DNA of 64,000 nt from Massilia phyllostachyos. Lineage in GTDB: Bacteria; Pseudomonadota; Gammaproteobacteria; Burkholderiales; Burkholderiaceae_D. Shown here one piece after another: positions 8,553-16,676 of this stretch. The translations under genes were made by a program, and so were the position numbers. Location: assembly GCF_021044825.1 (NCBI RefSeq), contig NZ_JAJNOC010000003.1, forward strand, positions 1 to 64,000. Reading direction: 5' to 3'. Positions within the stretch are counted from its first letter, which is position 1. Each line of letters opens with the position of its first letter. The notes beneath the pieces were generated by a model that did not search any database, was not told the DNA's origin, and saw nothing but the letters and a program-made list of their open reading frames with translations.

Positions 8553-10589
8553 ATGTTTCAATCGAGATTGACAACCGGCGTCCTGCCGGCCGCCATTTTG
8601 CTTGCAACTGCTTCGTGGATGCTGCCCGCCGCCGCAGTCCATGCCGAATCTCCGCCAGACGCGGCGCCCGCGGAACAGCAGACCATTTCTCCGGTGCCGG
8701 CCGGCGCACCCACGGTGCCCGGCGCCACCGCGCCCGACTCGCGCGCCGATGACGATACCTTCCTGCTGCTGCGCGAAGCCGCGCGCCAGAACGATGCGGC
8801 CAAGGTCAATGCGCTGGCATCGCGCCTGCCGAACTACGTGCTGGCGTCCTACGTCGACTATTATCGTCTGAAACCCCGCCTGCGCGAGGCCACGCAGGAA
8901 GAGATCCGCGAGGTCCTGCGCCGCCACGAGGGCACGGCGGTAGCCGAGCAGCTGCGCACCGAATGGCTGCTCGATCTCGGCCGCCGGCGCGACTTCGCCG
9001 GCTTCGAACGCGAAGCCGGCCAGCTGGCGCGCGGCGACAACCTGCAGATCCGCTGCTACGCCCTGCTGGCGCGCGCCGCCCGCGGCGAACAGGTGGCCAA
9101 TGAAGCACGTGCCCTGCTGCAAAGCCCGCCAGGCTACGGCGAGGCCTGCGCCGGCCTGATCGCGCAACTCTACCAATCGCGCCAGTTCAACGAGGACGAC
9201 CTCTACTGGCAGCTGCGCCTGGCCGGCGAAGCCGACGCCACCGGCCCGGCGCGCCGCATCGCGCTGCTGCTGGGCGCTTCCGACACCCGTGCGGCCCAGG
9301 CCGTCGACGTGCCCGCCGTCGCCATGGCGCGCGGCATCGGCAAGACCCGCGCCGAACGCGCGATCTACCTGGTCGCGGTCGGCCGCATGGCGCGCACCAG
9401 CCTCAAGCTGGCCGCCGTCGCGCTGGACAAGAACAGCCCGAAACTCACGCCGGACGAACGCGCCACCGGCTGGGCCAGCCTTGCCCACGCCGCCTCGATC
9501 GGCCTCTCGCCCGACGCCGCCACCTACTGGGGACGCACCAACGGCATCCGCCTCAGCAACGAGCAATTGCAATGGAAGACCCGCATCGCCCTGCGCCGCG
9601 GCGACTGGAAGCTTGTCCGCGCCACCATCGAGGCCATGCCGCAGAACCTGAAGGCGGATAACGCCTGGGTCTACTGGCTGGCCCGCGCCGACAAGGCCGA
9701 GGGCAGGGCGCAGGAAGCGAACGCGGCTTTCGAGCGCATCGCCAGCCAGCACAATTATTATGGCCAGCTGGCGCTGGACGAACTCGGCCGCCAGGTCACG
9801 GCGCCGCCGGCGCCGAGCCCGCTCACGCCCGACGAACTGGCCCAGGCCGGCAACAACCCGAGCCTGCTGCGCGCCTTGAAGTTCTATTCCTTGCGCCTGC
9901 GCGCGGAAGGCAACCGCGAATGGAACTGGGGGCTGCGCGGCTTGTCTGACCGTCAGTTGCTGGCCGCCGGCGAACTCGCACGCCGCAACGAGCTGCTCGA
10001 CCGCACCGTCGAGACCTCGCTGCGCACGCGCACCGAATTCGATTTCGCGCAGCGTTTCCCGGCGCCGCACTACGACGTCCTGCACCCGACCGCGCAGGGC
10101 CTGGGCCTGGATAAAGCCTGGGTCTACGGCCTGATCCGCCAGGAATCGCGCTTCGTCACCGATGCGCGCTCCGGCGTCGGCGCCTCCGGCCTGATGCAGG
10201 TGATGCCGGCCACCGGCAAGTGGGTGGCGGCCAAGATTGGGATGGACAATTTCGTGCATGGCATGCTGACCGACCTGCGGACCAACATCACGCTCGGGGC
10301 GAATTACATGAACATGGTGCTGGAGAACTTTGACGGCGACGAGATCCTAGCCACGGCCGCCTACAACGCCGGCCCGGGGCGGGCGCGCACCTGGCGCGGC
10401 CAACTCGACCAGCCGATGGAAGGCGCGATCTTCATCGAATCGATCCCGTTCTCCGAGACCCGCAACTACGTGCGCAACGTGCTGGCCAACGCCACCAACT
10501 ACGCCGCCGTGTTCGAGAACAAGCCGCAGTCGATCAAGACCCGCGTGCGGCCGGTGCAACCGCGCGAGCGCGCCGCCATCCTGCCCTGA
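8553..10589 (+). CDS. Soluble lytic murein transglycosylase (Slt70-like)
   Basis: This exported enzyme cleaves peptidoglycan glycan strands, leaving 1,6-anhydro-muramyl ends. The ATG at 8553 gives a 678-residue precursor with a signal peptide (MFQSRLTTGVLPAAILLATA ending near AVHA). A long alpha-helical superhelical region (residues ~60-480) follows, then a C-terminal GEWL catalytic domain. The catalytic Glu is in IRQESRF, followed by SGVGASGLMQVMPATG, and ATAAYNAGPGRARTW closes the active site. It starts 33 bp from the divergent fau start. The N-terminal linker after the signal is Pro/Ala rich. Confidence 0.95.
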   Translation: MFQSRLTTGVLPAAILLATASWMLPAAAVHAESPPDAAPAEQQTISPVPAGAPTVPGATAPDSRADDDTFLLLREAARQNDAAKVNALASRLPNYVLASYVDYYRLKPRLREATQEEIREVLRRHEGTAVAEQLRTEWLLDLGRRRDFAGFEREAGQLARGDNLQIRCYALLARAARGEQVANEARALLQSPPGYGEACAGLIAQLYQSRQFNEDDLYWQLRLAGEADATGPARRIALLLGASDTRAAQAVDVPAVAMARGIGKTRAERAIYLVAVGRMARTSLKLAAVALDKNSPKLTPDERATGWASLAHAASIGLSPDAATYWGRTNGIRLSNEQLQWKTRIALRRGDWKLVRATIEAMPQNLKADNAWVYWLARADKAEGRAQEANAAFERIASQHNYYGQLALDELGRQVTAPPAPSPLTPDELAQAGNNPSLLRALKFYSLRLRAEGNREWNWGLRGLSDRQLLAAGELARRNELLDRTVETSLRTRTEFDFAQRFPAPHYDVLHPTAQGLGLDKAWVYGLIRQESRFVTDARSGVGASGLMQVMPATGKWVAAKIGMDNFVHGMLTDLRTNITLGANYMNMVLENFDGDEILATAAYNAGPGRARTWRGQLDQPMEGAIFIESIPFSETRNYVRNVLANATNYAAVFENKPQSIKTRVRPVQPRERAAILP

Positions 10590-10610
10590 ACCTGTCATGA
10601 GGAGCTGGCC

Positions 10611-11573
10611 ATGCGTACACAGAACGTGGTGGTCATCGGCGGCACCGGTTTTATCGGCTGCCACCTCCTGAACCGGCTGGCGCGGGACGGCTTCAACACC
10701 CTGGTGCCGGCGCGCCATTACGAGCGCGCCAAGCACCTCACCACCTTGCCCTATTTCGATCTGGAAGTCGCGGATATCCACGACGACGCCACCCTGCGCC
10801 GCCTGCTGACAGGCCGCGACGCGGTGATCAACCTGGTCGGCGTGCTGCATGGCGGCCAGGGCAGCCCCTACGGCCCCGTTTTCAGACGCCTGCACGTCGA
10901 GCTGCCGCGCCGCATCGTCCAGGCCTGCGCCGAGATGGGCGTGCCGCGCTACCTGCACATGAGCGCCCTCGGCGCCAGCGCCACGGGCGCCTCGATGTAC
11001 CAGCGCTCCAAGGCCGACGGCGAGCTGGCCGCGCGCAGCCAGCCGCAGGTCGCCGCCACCATCTTCCGGCCCACGGTGGTATTCGGCCCGGGCGACCATT
11101 TCCTCACCACCTTCGCGGCCCTGCAGCGCCACCTGCCGGCGATCCCGCTGGCCTGCGCCGCGGCGCGCTTCCAGCCGGTCTACGTGGAAGACGTGGCCGC
11201 CGCCTTCGCCGCAGCCCTGCGCTCGCCGCGCACGGCGGGCGCCACCATCGAACTGGCCGGCCCCACGGTCTACACCCTGGCCGAGCTGGTGCGCCTGGCC
11301 GGGCGCTATGCCGGACACGAACGCCACGTGTTCGCGCTGCCGGAGTGGGCCGCGCGCATGCAGGCGGGCCTGTTCGAACTGCTGCCGGGCGCGCCGGTGA
11401 TCAGCCGTGATAACCTCGACTCGATGAAGACCGACAATGTGCTCCATCCCGACGAAGCGGTCTTGACAGCGGACGCGCTGGGAATCAAGCTCACGGGGCT
11501 CGAGGCCGTCGCGCCGCACTACCTGGCGCCCGCGCACGGACTCGACGACTACCGCGAGCACGCGGGCCGCTGA
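10611..11573 (+). CDS. NAD(P)-binding epimerase-like protein, complex I NDUFA9 subunit family
   Basis: The product is an extended/atypical short-chain dehydrogenase of 320 residues. The Rossmann motif GGTGFIGCHLL is at residues ~9-19, and VINLVGVLHGGQG is the NDUFA9-type segment. The usual catalytic YxxxK appears as YQRSK. Proteins of this group bind NAD(P)H; bacterial members are annotated by similarity to a complex I accessory subunit, and their substrate is unknown. An AGGAGC Shine-Dalgarno precedes the ATG. It lies 21 bp after slt and 22 bp before a GST gene, so slt, this gene, the GST and cca form one rightward run. Confidence 0.9.
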   Translation: MRTQNVVVIGGTGFIGCHLLNRLARDGFNTLVPARHYERAKHLTTLPYFDLEVADIHDDATLRRLLTGRDAVINLVGVLHGGQGSPYGPVFRRLHVELPRRIVQACAEMGVPRYLHMSALGASATGASMYQRSKADGELAARSQPQVAATIFRPTVVFGPGDHFLTTFAALQRHLPAIPLACAAARFQPVYVEDVAAAFAAALRSPRTAGATIELAGPTVYTLAELVRLAGRYAGHERHVFALPEWAARMQAGLFELLPGAPVISRDNLDSMKTDNVLHPDEAVLTADALGIKLTGLEAVAPHYLAPAHGLDDYREHAGR

Positions 11574-11595
11574 CCTTTCAACCATACCCGACACC

Positions 11596-12315
11596 ATGCA
11601 GACCATCGACCTCGACCCGACCCTGTCTTCCACCCTCGAACAGGCGCGCCAGCCGGGCCTGACCCTCGTCATCGGCAACAAGAACGTCTCGTCCTGGTCG
11701 ATGCGTCCGTGGGTGGCGGCGGTGGCCTTCGGGATCCCGTTCACCGAGGTCCGCGTCCTGCTCGACCAGCCCGACACCTCCGCCAACATCGCGCGCTACT
11801 CGCACGCCGGCCGCGTGCCGGTGCTGCTGGCGGGCGAGATGACGGTCTGGGACAGCCTCGCCATCATCGAATACCTGGCCGAGCAGTTCCCGGACAAGCA
11901 CATGTGGCCGCAGGACGTCGCGGCGCGCGCGCTGGCGCGCTCGATCGTGGCCGAGATGCACTCGGGTTTCAGTGAGCTGCGCACCCAGATGTCGATGAAC
12001 ATCCAGGCGCGCCTGCCGGGCCGCGGCCGCACCCCGGGCGCCCAGGCCGACATCGGCCGCATCTGCGAAATCTGGGAAGACTGCCTGTCGCGCTTCGGCC
12101 ACCATCGCTTCCTGTTCGGCGAGTTCTCGATCGCCGACGCCTTCTATGCGCCGGTGGTGTGCCGCTTCAAGACCTATGGCGTGGCGCTGGCGCCGGCCAT
12201 GCAGGCGTATTGCGAGCGCGTGTTGGCGCATCCCGCGGTGGCGCGCTGGGTCGAGGAAGCGATGCGCGAGAACGACCCGACCCCGCTGCACGACCTGGAC
12301 ATGCCGCGGGAGTAA
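11596..12315 (+). CDS. Glutathione S-transferase family protein
   Basis: This is a cytoplasmic GST of 239 residues. The N-terminal thioredoxin-like domain contains IGNKNVSSWSMRPW (likely Ser active site), GRVPVLL (the cis-Pro) and WDSLAIIEYLAE (the glutathione gamma-Glu binding motif). The C-terminal helical domain includes EFSIADAFYAPVV, the conserved N-capping box. It probably conjugates or reduces electrophiles; the substrate cannot be read from the sequence. It ends 2 nt before the cca start, so translation is likely coupled. Confidence 0.93.
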   Translation: MQTIDLDPTLSSTLEQARQPGLTLVIGNKNVSSWSMRPWVAAVAFGIPFTEVRVLLDQPDTSANIARYSHAGRVPVLLAGEMTVWDSLAIIEYLAEQFPDKHMWPQDVAARALARSIVAEMHSGFSELRTQMSMNIQARLPGRGRTPGAQADIGRICEIWEDCLSRFGHHRFLFGEFSIADAFYAPVVCRFKTYGVALAPAMQAYCERVLAHPAVARWVEEAMRENDPTPLHDLDMPRE

Positions 12316-12317
12316 GG

Positions 12318-13394
12318 ATGCGCAGTTACGTCGTCGGCGGCGCCGTGCGCGACGCCCTGCTGGGACGCCCGGTGAGCGACCACGACCACGTGGTGGTCGG
12401 CGCCACGCCCGAGCAGATGCTGGCCCGGGGCTTCCGCCCGGTCGGCAAGGACTTCCCGGTCTTCCTGCATCCGCAGACCCAGGAGGAATACGCGCTGGCG
12501 CGCACCGAGCGCAAGACCGCCCCCGGCTACCACGGCTTCGTGTTCCACACCTCGCCCGAGGTGACGTTGGAGGACGACCTGGTGCGGCGCGATCTGACCA
12601 TCAATGCGATGGCGCGCGCCGAGGACGGCGGCATCGTCGACCCCTATGGCGGCCAGCAGGACTTGCGCGACCGCATCTTCCGCCACGTGTCCGATGCGTT
12701 CGCCGAAGACCCGGTGCGCATCCTGAGGGTGGCGCGCTTCGCGGCGCGCTTTCCGGATTTCCGGGTGCACGCGAGCACCAACGAGCTGATGCGCGCGATG
12801 GTCGCCGGCGGCGAGGTCGATGCGCTGGTGCCGGAACGCGTCTGGCAGGAACTGGCGCGCGGCTTGATGGAGGAACGTCCCTCACGTATGTTCGCGGTGC
12901 TGGACGATTGCGGAGCGTTGGCGCGCATTCTGCCGGAACTCGCGGCCGATGCGGCCCTGATGGCGCTGGTCGACGGCGCCGCAGGGCAGGGCGCGCCGCT
13001 CGAGGTGCGATTCGCGGTGCTGCTGCACGCCCTGGATCAGCCGGCCGTCCTGGAAGTGAGCAAGCGCTTGAAAGTGCCGAACGAGTGCCGCGACCTGGCC
13101 CAGATGACGGTGCGCGAACGCGCCACCCTCGAGCGTGCCGGTGAACTCGATGCCGAGGCCGCCGTCACCCTGTTCGAACGCTGCGACGCCTTCCGCAAAC
13201 CGGATCGCTTCGGCCAGCTGCTGCAGGCAGGCGCCTGCATCGGCTTCGACGGGCCGGCGCGCCTGCCGCCCGCCTTGGGGGCTGCGCGCGCCGTCGATGC
13301 CGGTGCGGTGGCCTCGCGCTGCGCCGGCGACAAGGCCCGGATCCCGCTGGCCGTGCACGCGGCGCGGGTCGATGCGGTGGCGACCGTGTTGTAG
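12318..13394 (+). CDS. cca: CCA-adding enzyme (tRNA nucleotidyltransferase) with an eroded HD domain
   Basis: Cca adds or repairs the 3' CCA of tRNA. The ATG at 12318 follows AAGG and gives 358 residues. The catalytic head is complete: GGAVRDALLG, metal ligands in SDHDHVV, RRDLTINAMA, the DPYGG turn, and EDPVRILRVARFAARF. The E. coli-type enzyme has ~410 residues with a C-terminal HD phosphohydrolase domain. Here the stretch holding its His and His-Asp ligands is shortened: VRFAVLLHALDQ runs directly to LKVPNECRDLA, and the downstream His-rich loop is missing. Nucleotidyltransfer should be intact, but the 2',3'-cyclic phosphodiesterase/phosphatase activity is probably lost. The gene follows the GST by 2 nt. 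Confidence 0.95.
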   Translation: MRSYVVGGAVRDALLGRPVSDHDHVVVGATPEQMLARGFRPVGKDFPVFLHPQTQEEYALARTERKTAPGYHGFVFHTSPEVTLEDDLVRRDLTINAMARAEDGGIVDPYGGQQDLRDRIFRHVSDAFAEDPVRILRVARFAARFPDFRVHASTNELMRAMVAGGEVDALVPERVWQELARGLMEERPSRMFAVLDDCGALARILPELAADAALMALVDGAAGQGAPLEVRFAVLLHALDQPAVLEVSKRLKVPNECRDLAQMTVRERATLERAGELDAEAAVTLFERCDAFRKPDRFGQLLQAGACIGFDGPARLPPALGAARAVDAGAVASRCAGDKARIPLAVHAARVDAVATVL

Positions 13395-13478
13395 TGCGGC
13401 AACTCAGGAGTGCGCGGCTGATCCGCAAGCTTTTGCTATGCTTCTCCGGATAACGATGGATGTAACGAAGGAGACAAT

Positions 13479-15029
13479 ATGGTTGCAGTGCCGGCACAGC
13501 GGGTAGCACCTTGGACACCGCGCCGCCGCCTGCAACTGGCCGGCGTGACGGTGCTGGTGCTGGCCTTGCTGCTCGCCTTCCTGTTCGTCCGCTCGGAAGC
13601 GGCCGACCCCGAGATCCGCAACGACGTCATGCTCGGCGTGCGCGAGCTGGAAAAGCTCGACGCCGAGTGGGACGCCAACATCCTGCGCGCCCACATCGGC
13701 CGCGCGCCCGCCACCCCGCAGCTGACCACCGGGCTGCCGCGCATGCGCGCCCTCCTGGTGCGCCTGGGCGAAGCGGTGCCTGACAAGGGCAATCCGGCGC
13801 TGCGCAGCGCCTATGCCCAGCTGAGCGACGCCATGCAGCGCAAGGAATTGATCACCGTCCAGTTCGCGCGCCACAATCCGCCGCTGCGTGAAGCGCTGAC
13901 CTATCTGCCGCCCGCCGTAGCCGATTTGAAAACCGAACTCGGCGGCATCGAAGGCGCGCTGGCGCCGGCGCGGCTGGTGGTGCGCCTGGACGCCTCGCTC
14001 AACGCCCTGCTGACCGAAATCCTGCGCTACAACGTGATTCCCTCGGCGCCGCTGGCCGCGCGCATCGACGAGATCCTGGGCGACGTCGCGGCCCAGCAGA
14101 TCGCCTTTTCGCCGGCGGTGGTCGAGAAGATGGACGCCATCATCAAGGCCTCGCGCGTGATCCTGGAAAAGCGCCCGCTGGAAAACCGCCTGGAAGCGCA
14201 GATCGCCGCCACCGCCACCGGCGCCGCCCTCGACCGCCTGGGGCGCGAGTTCGACCGTTCTTTCGACGCCGCGCTGGCGCTGCGCGAACGCTACCGCGGC
14301 TACCTGTTCGCCTATTCCGCCTTCCTGCTGTTACTGCTGGCGTATGCCGGCATGCGGCTGCGGCGCAGCTACCGCATCATCGGCGAGGTCAACCACCGCC
14401 TGCAGGCGGCCAACGAAAACCTCGAGCACCGCGTGGCCGAGCGCACCGCCGAGCTGGAATCGCAGTCGAAGCAGCTGGAGCGCCTGGCCCAGCACGACAG
14501 CCTCACCGGCCTGATCAACTACCGCCAGCTGACCCGCCTGCTGGAGCGCGCGCTGGCGCGGGCCGACCGCCGCGACACGGTGGTGGTGATCATGTTCATC
14601 GACCTCGACGGCTTCAAGGCCGTCAACGACACCTACGGCCATGCCACCGGCGACCTGGTGCTGCAGATGGTCGCGCGCCGGGTCCAGGACAAGCTGCGCG
14701 CCGAGGACGCCCTGGCGCGCCTGGGCGGCGACGAGTTCGTCATCATGCTGGAAGAGGTCGCTTCGCGCGAGGGCGCGCTGCGGGTGGCCCAGATTGCGCT
14801 CGACGAGATCAAGTCGGTGACCGAGGCCGACGGCAATCCGATCTCGATCTCGGCCAGCATCGGTATTTCCAGCGCGCGCGGCCACGCCGGCGCGGCGCGC
14901 GGCTCGGCGGCGCTGCTGGCGGAAGCCGACAAGGCCATGTACGAGGCCAAGAATTCCGGCAAGGGCGTGTTCGTGGTGAGTCCGGATGCGCAGTGGGTGG
15001 TTCCCGGCGACGGCGGCGCGACTGGCTAG
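13479..15029 (+). CDS. Membrane diguanylate cyclase (GGDEF)
   Basis: The product has 516 residues. There is an N-terminal transmembrane helix (~21-40), a periplasmic helical sensor of about 250 residues resembling the DAHL domain, a second transmembrane helix (~277-297), a short coiled coil (NENLEHRVAERTAELE) and a C-terminal GGDEF domain. The signature GGDEF is intact at residues 416-420. An allosteric RxxD (R407-D410) lies five residues before it, so the enzyme should make cyclic di-GMP and be product-inhibited. The sensed signal is unknown. It stands alone, starting 84 bp after cca. Confidence 0.93.
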   Translation: MVAVPAQRVAPWTPRRRLQLAGVTVLVLALLLAFLFVRSEAADPEIRNDVMLGVRELEKLDAEWDANILRAHIGRAPATPQLTTGLPRMRALLVRLGEAVPDKGNPALRSAYAQLSDAMQRKELITVQFARHNPPLREALTYLPPAVADLKTELGGIEGALAPARLVVRLDASLNALLTEILRYNVIPSAPLAARIDEILGDVAAQQIAFSPAVVEKMDAIIKASRVILEKRPLENRLEAQIAATATGAALDRLGREFDRSFDAALALRERYRGYLFAYSAFLLLLLAYAGMRLRRSYRIIGEVNHRLQAANENLEHRVAERTAELESQSKQLERLAQHDSLTGLINYRQLTRLLERALARADRRDTVVVIMFIDLDGFKAVNDTYGHATGDLVLQMVARRVQDKLRAEDALARLGGDEFVIMLEEVASREGALRVAQIALDEIKSVTEADGNPISISASIGISSARGHAGAARGSAALLAEADKAMYEAKNSGKGVFVVSPDAQWVVPGDGGATG

Positions 15030-15079
15030 AATCCGCTAGAATCCCGGTATTGCTGCGCTGCACAAAAAAGGACACCATC

Positions 15080-15745
15080 ATGCTGGACAATCCGCTGGGA
15101 CGCTGGATACGCGGCCTGGGTGGCAAACGCGACGGAGGCAAACCCGGCCGCCCGACCGTGCTCGTCAAGGAACTCGGCGAACGCGACCGCCGCCGCATCC
15201 TGCGCCACTTCCTGGCCCTGGACAGCAACGACCGCCTGCTGCGCTTCGGCAGCATGATTCCGGACGAACAGATCACCGCCTACGTGAACAAGCTCGATTT
15301 CAAGCGCGATATCGTGTTCGGCGTGGTCAACAGCGTTTTTCAACTCGTGGGCGTGGGGCACCTGGCGTTCGCCGCGGCGGACAAGGGCAAGCCGACGCAA
15401 AAGGCGCGGGTGGCGGAGTTCGGGGTGTCGGTGTCGAAGTCGGCGCGCGGCCAGGGCGTCGGCTCGCGCCTGTTCCAGCGGGCGGCGATCAACTGCCGCA
15501 ACGCCGACGTCGATACGCTCTACATGCAGTGTCTGACCTCGAACCAGACCATGATGCACATCGCGCGCAAGGCGGGGATGGAGATCAAGCGCGAGTATGG
15601 GGAGGCGGACGCCTACCTGCAACTGCCGCCGCCGAGTCCGGCGAGCGTGATGGCGGAGGCGATCGAGGAGCAGTGGGCGGTGATTGATTACACCGTCAAG
15701 GCGAATGCAAGGGCGGCCGTGAAGTGGCTGACGCCGAAGAAGTAG
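15080..15745 (+). CDS. GNAT family N-acetyltransferase
   Basis: This is a 221-residue acetyltransferase-fold protein. The GNAT acetyl-CoA loop is visible as VSKSARGQGVGSRLFQRA (R/Q-x-x-G-x-G/A type). It is preceded by FGVVNSVFQLVGVGHLAF and followed by MQCLTSNQTMMHIARKAGM, which correspond to the later strands and helices of the fold. The N-terminal segment with DRLLRFGSMIPD is common to a Pseudomonas/Massilia subgroup of unknown substrate. AAAAAAGGA precedes the ATG. A REP-like repeat pair lies beyond its stop. Confidence 0.88.
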   Translation: MLDNPLGRWIRGLGGKRDGGKPGRPTVLVKELGERDRRRILRHFLALDSNDRLLRFGSMIPDEQITAYVNKLDFKRDIVFGVVNSVFQLVGVGHLAFAAADKGKPTQKARVAEFGVSVSKSARGQGVGSRLFQRAAINCRNADVDTLYMQCLTSNQTMMHIARKAGMEIKREYGEADAYLQLPPPSPASVMAEAIEEQWAVIDYTVKANARAAVKWLTPKK

Positions 15746-15773
15746 ACTTCGAATACGCTGCTCACTCACCAAC

Positions 15774-15903
15774 GTCGTTCCGGCGTAGGCCGGAACCCAA
15801 TTTCCTTCGCGTTCCACGGTTTATGCGTACACCCGGGTACGCACACAAAATTGGATTCCGACCTTCGCCGGAAGTCATGGGCGCCAGTGGCGCGCATGAC
15901 GTT
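15774..15903. repeat. REP/BIME-like repeat pair with an embedded palindrome
   Basis: The first unit is the hairpin GTTCCGGC-GTAG-GCCGGAAC (15777-15796) followed by CCAATTT. The inverted second unit is AAATTGGATTCCG...CGGAA (~15850-15874). Directly after it comes a near-palindrome GTCATGGGCGCC-A-GTGGCGCGCATGAC. The GNAT and Lrp genes converge on this 200-bp gap, and no gene lies in it. Confidence 0.85.
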
Positions 15904-15947
15904 TTTTAGCCAACAATAAAAAAAACGCTGGCGGTCTGATTCGGTTA

Positions 15948-16460
15948 TCACCCCACCGGCAACGCCGTCGTCTCCTTAATCCTCTGCAACGCAAAACTCG
16001 ACTTCACATCCAGCACCGCCGGATGCTTCAACAGCGTCCCCATCATGAAGCGCGAAAAGTGGTCCATATCCTCCACGTGCACGCGCAGCAGGAAATCCAT
16101 CTCTCCCGTCATCGCATAGCAGGCCACCACTTCCGGCCACGTCCCCACCGACACCGCGAAGTCATTCCTCGGCGAGGTCGCCGGCAAACTGGGCGCCCCA
16201 CGGGCGCCGCCCGCCACTTCGCTGTGCTTCTCCAGCCGCACATTCACATAGGCCAGCAGCCCCAGGCCGATCTTGTCCGGATCCACCAGCGCCACGTACT
16301 GGCGGATCACGCCGGCTTCTTCCAGGCGCTTGATGCGGCGCAGGCAGGGGGAGGGGGACAGGTTGACTCTTTCGGCCACGTCCTGGTTCGACAGCCGGCC
16401 ATCCGTCTGTAGTACTGCCAGGATCTTGCGGTCGGTCTTGTCGAGCTCGATTTTTGACAT
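15948..16460 (-). CDS. Lrp/AsnC family transcriptional regulator
   Basis: This DNA-binding regulator has 170 residues. An N-terminal AsnC-type winged HTH (LDKTDRKILAVLQTDGRLS..., residues ~5-60) is followed by a C-terminal RAM ligand-binding domain (CYAMTGEMDFLLRVHVEDM). Between them sits an unusual insertion of about 15-18 residues (EVAGGARGAPSLPATSP) where relatives have a short loop. Its DNA contains a GGCGCC...GGCGCC palindrome. It is transcribed away from the indolepyruvate oxidoreductase gene with a 216-bp gap. In related bacteria this pair recurs, so it probably controls that gene in response to an amino acid, and itself. Confidence 0.93.
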   Translation of the reverse strand: MSKIELDKTDRKILAVLQTDGRLSNQDVAERVNLSPSPCLRRIKRLEEAGVIRQYVALVDPDKIGLGLLAYVNVRLEKHSEVAGGARGAPSLPATSPRNDFAVSVGTWPEVVACYAMTGEMDFLLRVHVEDMDHFSRFMMGTLLKHPAVLDVKSSFALQRIKETTALPVG

Positions 16461-16487
16461 GGTTTCCTCGCTTGATTCGCAAACACG

Positions 16488-16500
16488 GCAATTTTATTGC
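16488..16500. promoter_or_regulatory. Candidate Lrp/AsnC-type operator
   Basis: GCAAT-TTT-ATTGC is a perfect 5-bp dyad with an AT centre. It lies 28 bp upstream of the AsnC-type start, in the divergent region shared with the oxidoreductase gene, and is flanked by GCAAA motifs. The form suits Lrp-family proteins, but it is a single short dyad and is assigned by position only. Confidence 0.35.
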
Positions 16501-16676
16501 GCAAATCGTCTGGCGTGGGGAATTGTTTGGAATTTAATGCCGGATCACCAGCCCTATACTGTGCGCCAGACAGGAGCAGGCTGGACAAATCAGCCGTGCG
16601 CACAACAGGCCAGCAAGAGCCGGGCGCCAGCTTCCGACACGCAAGCGAGCACACGCGAACCCCACGGAGACACCGC

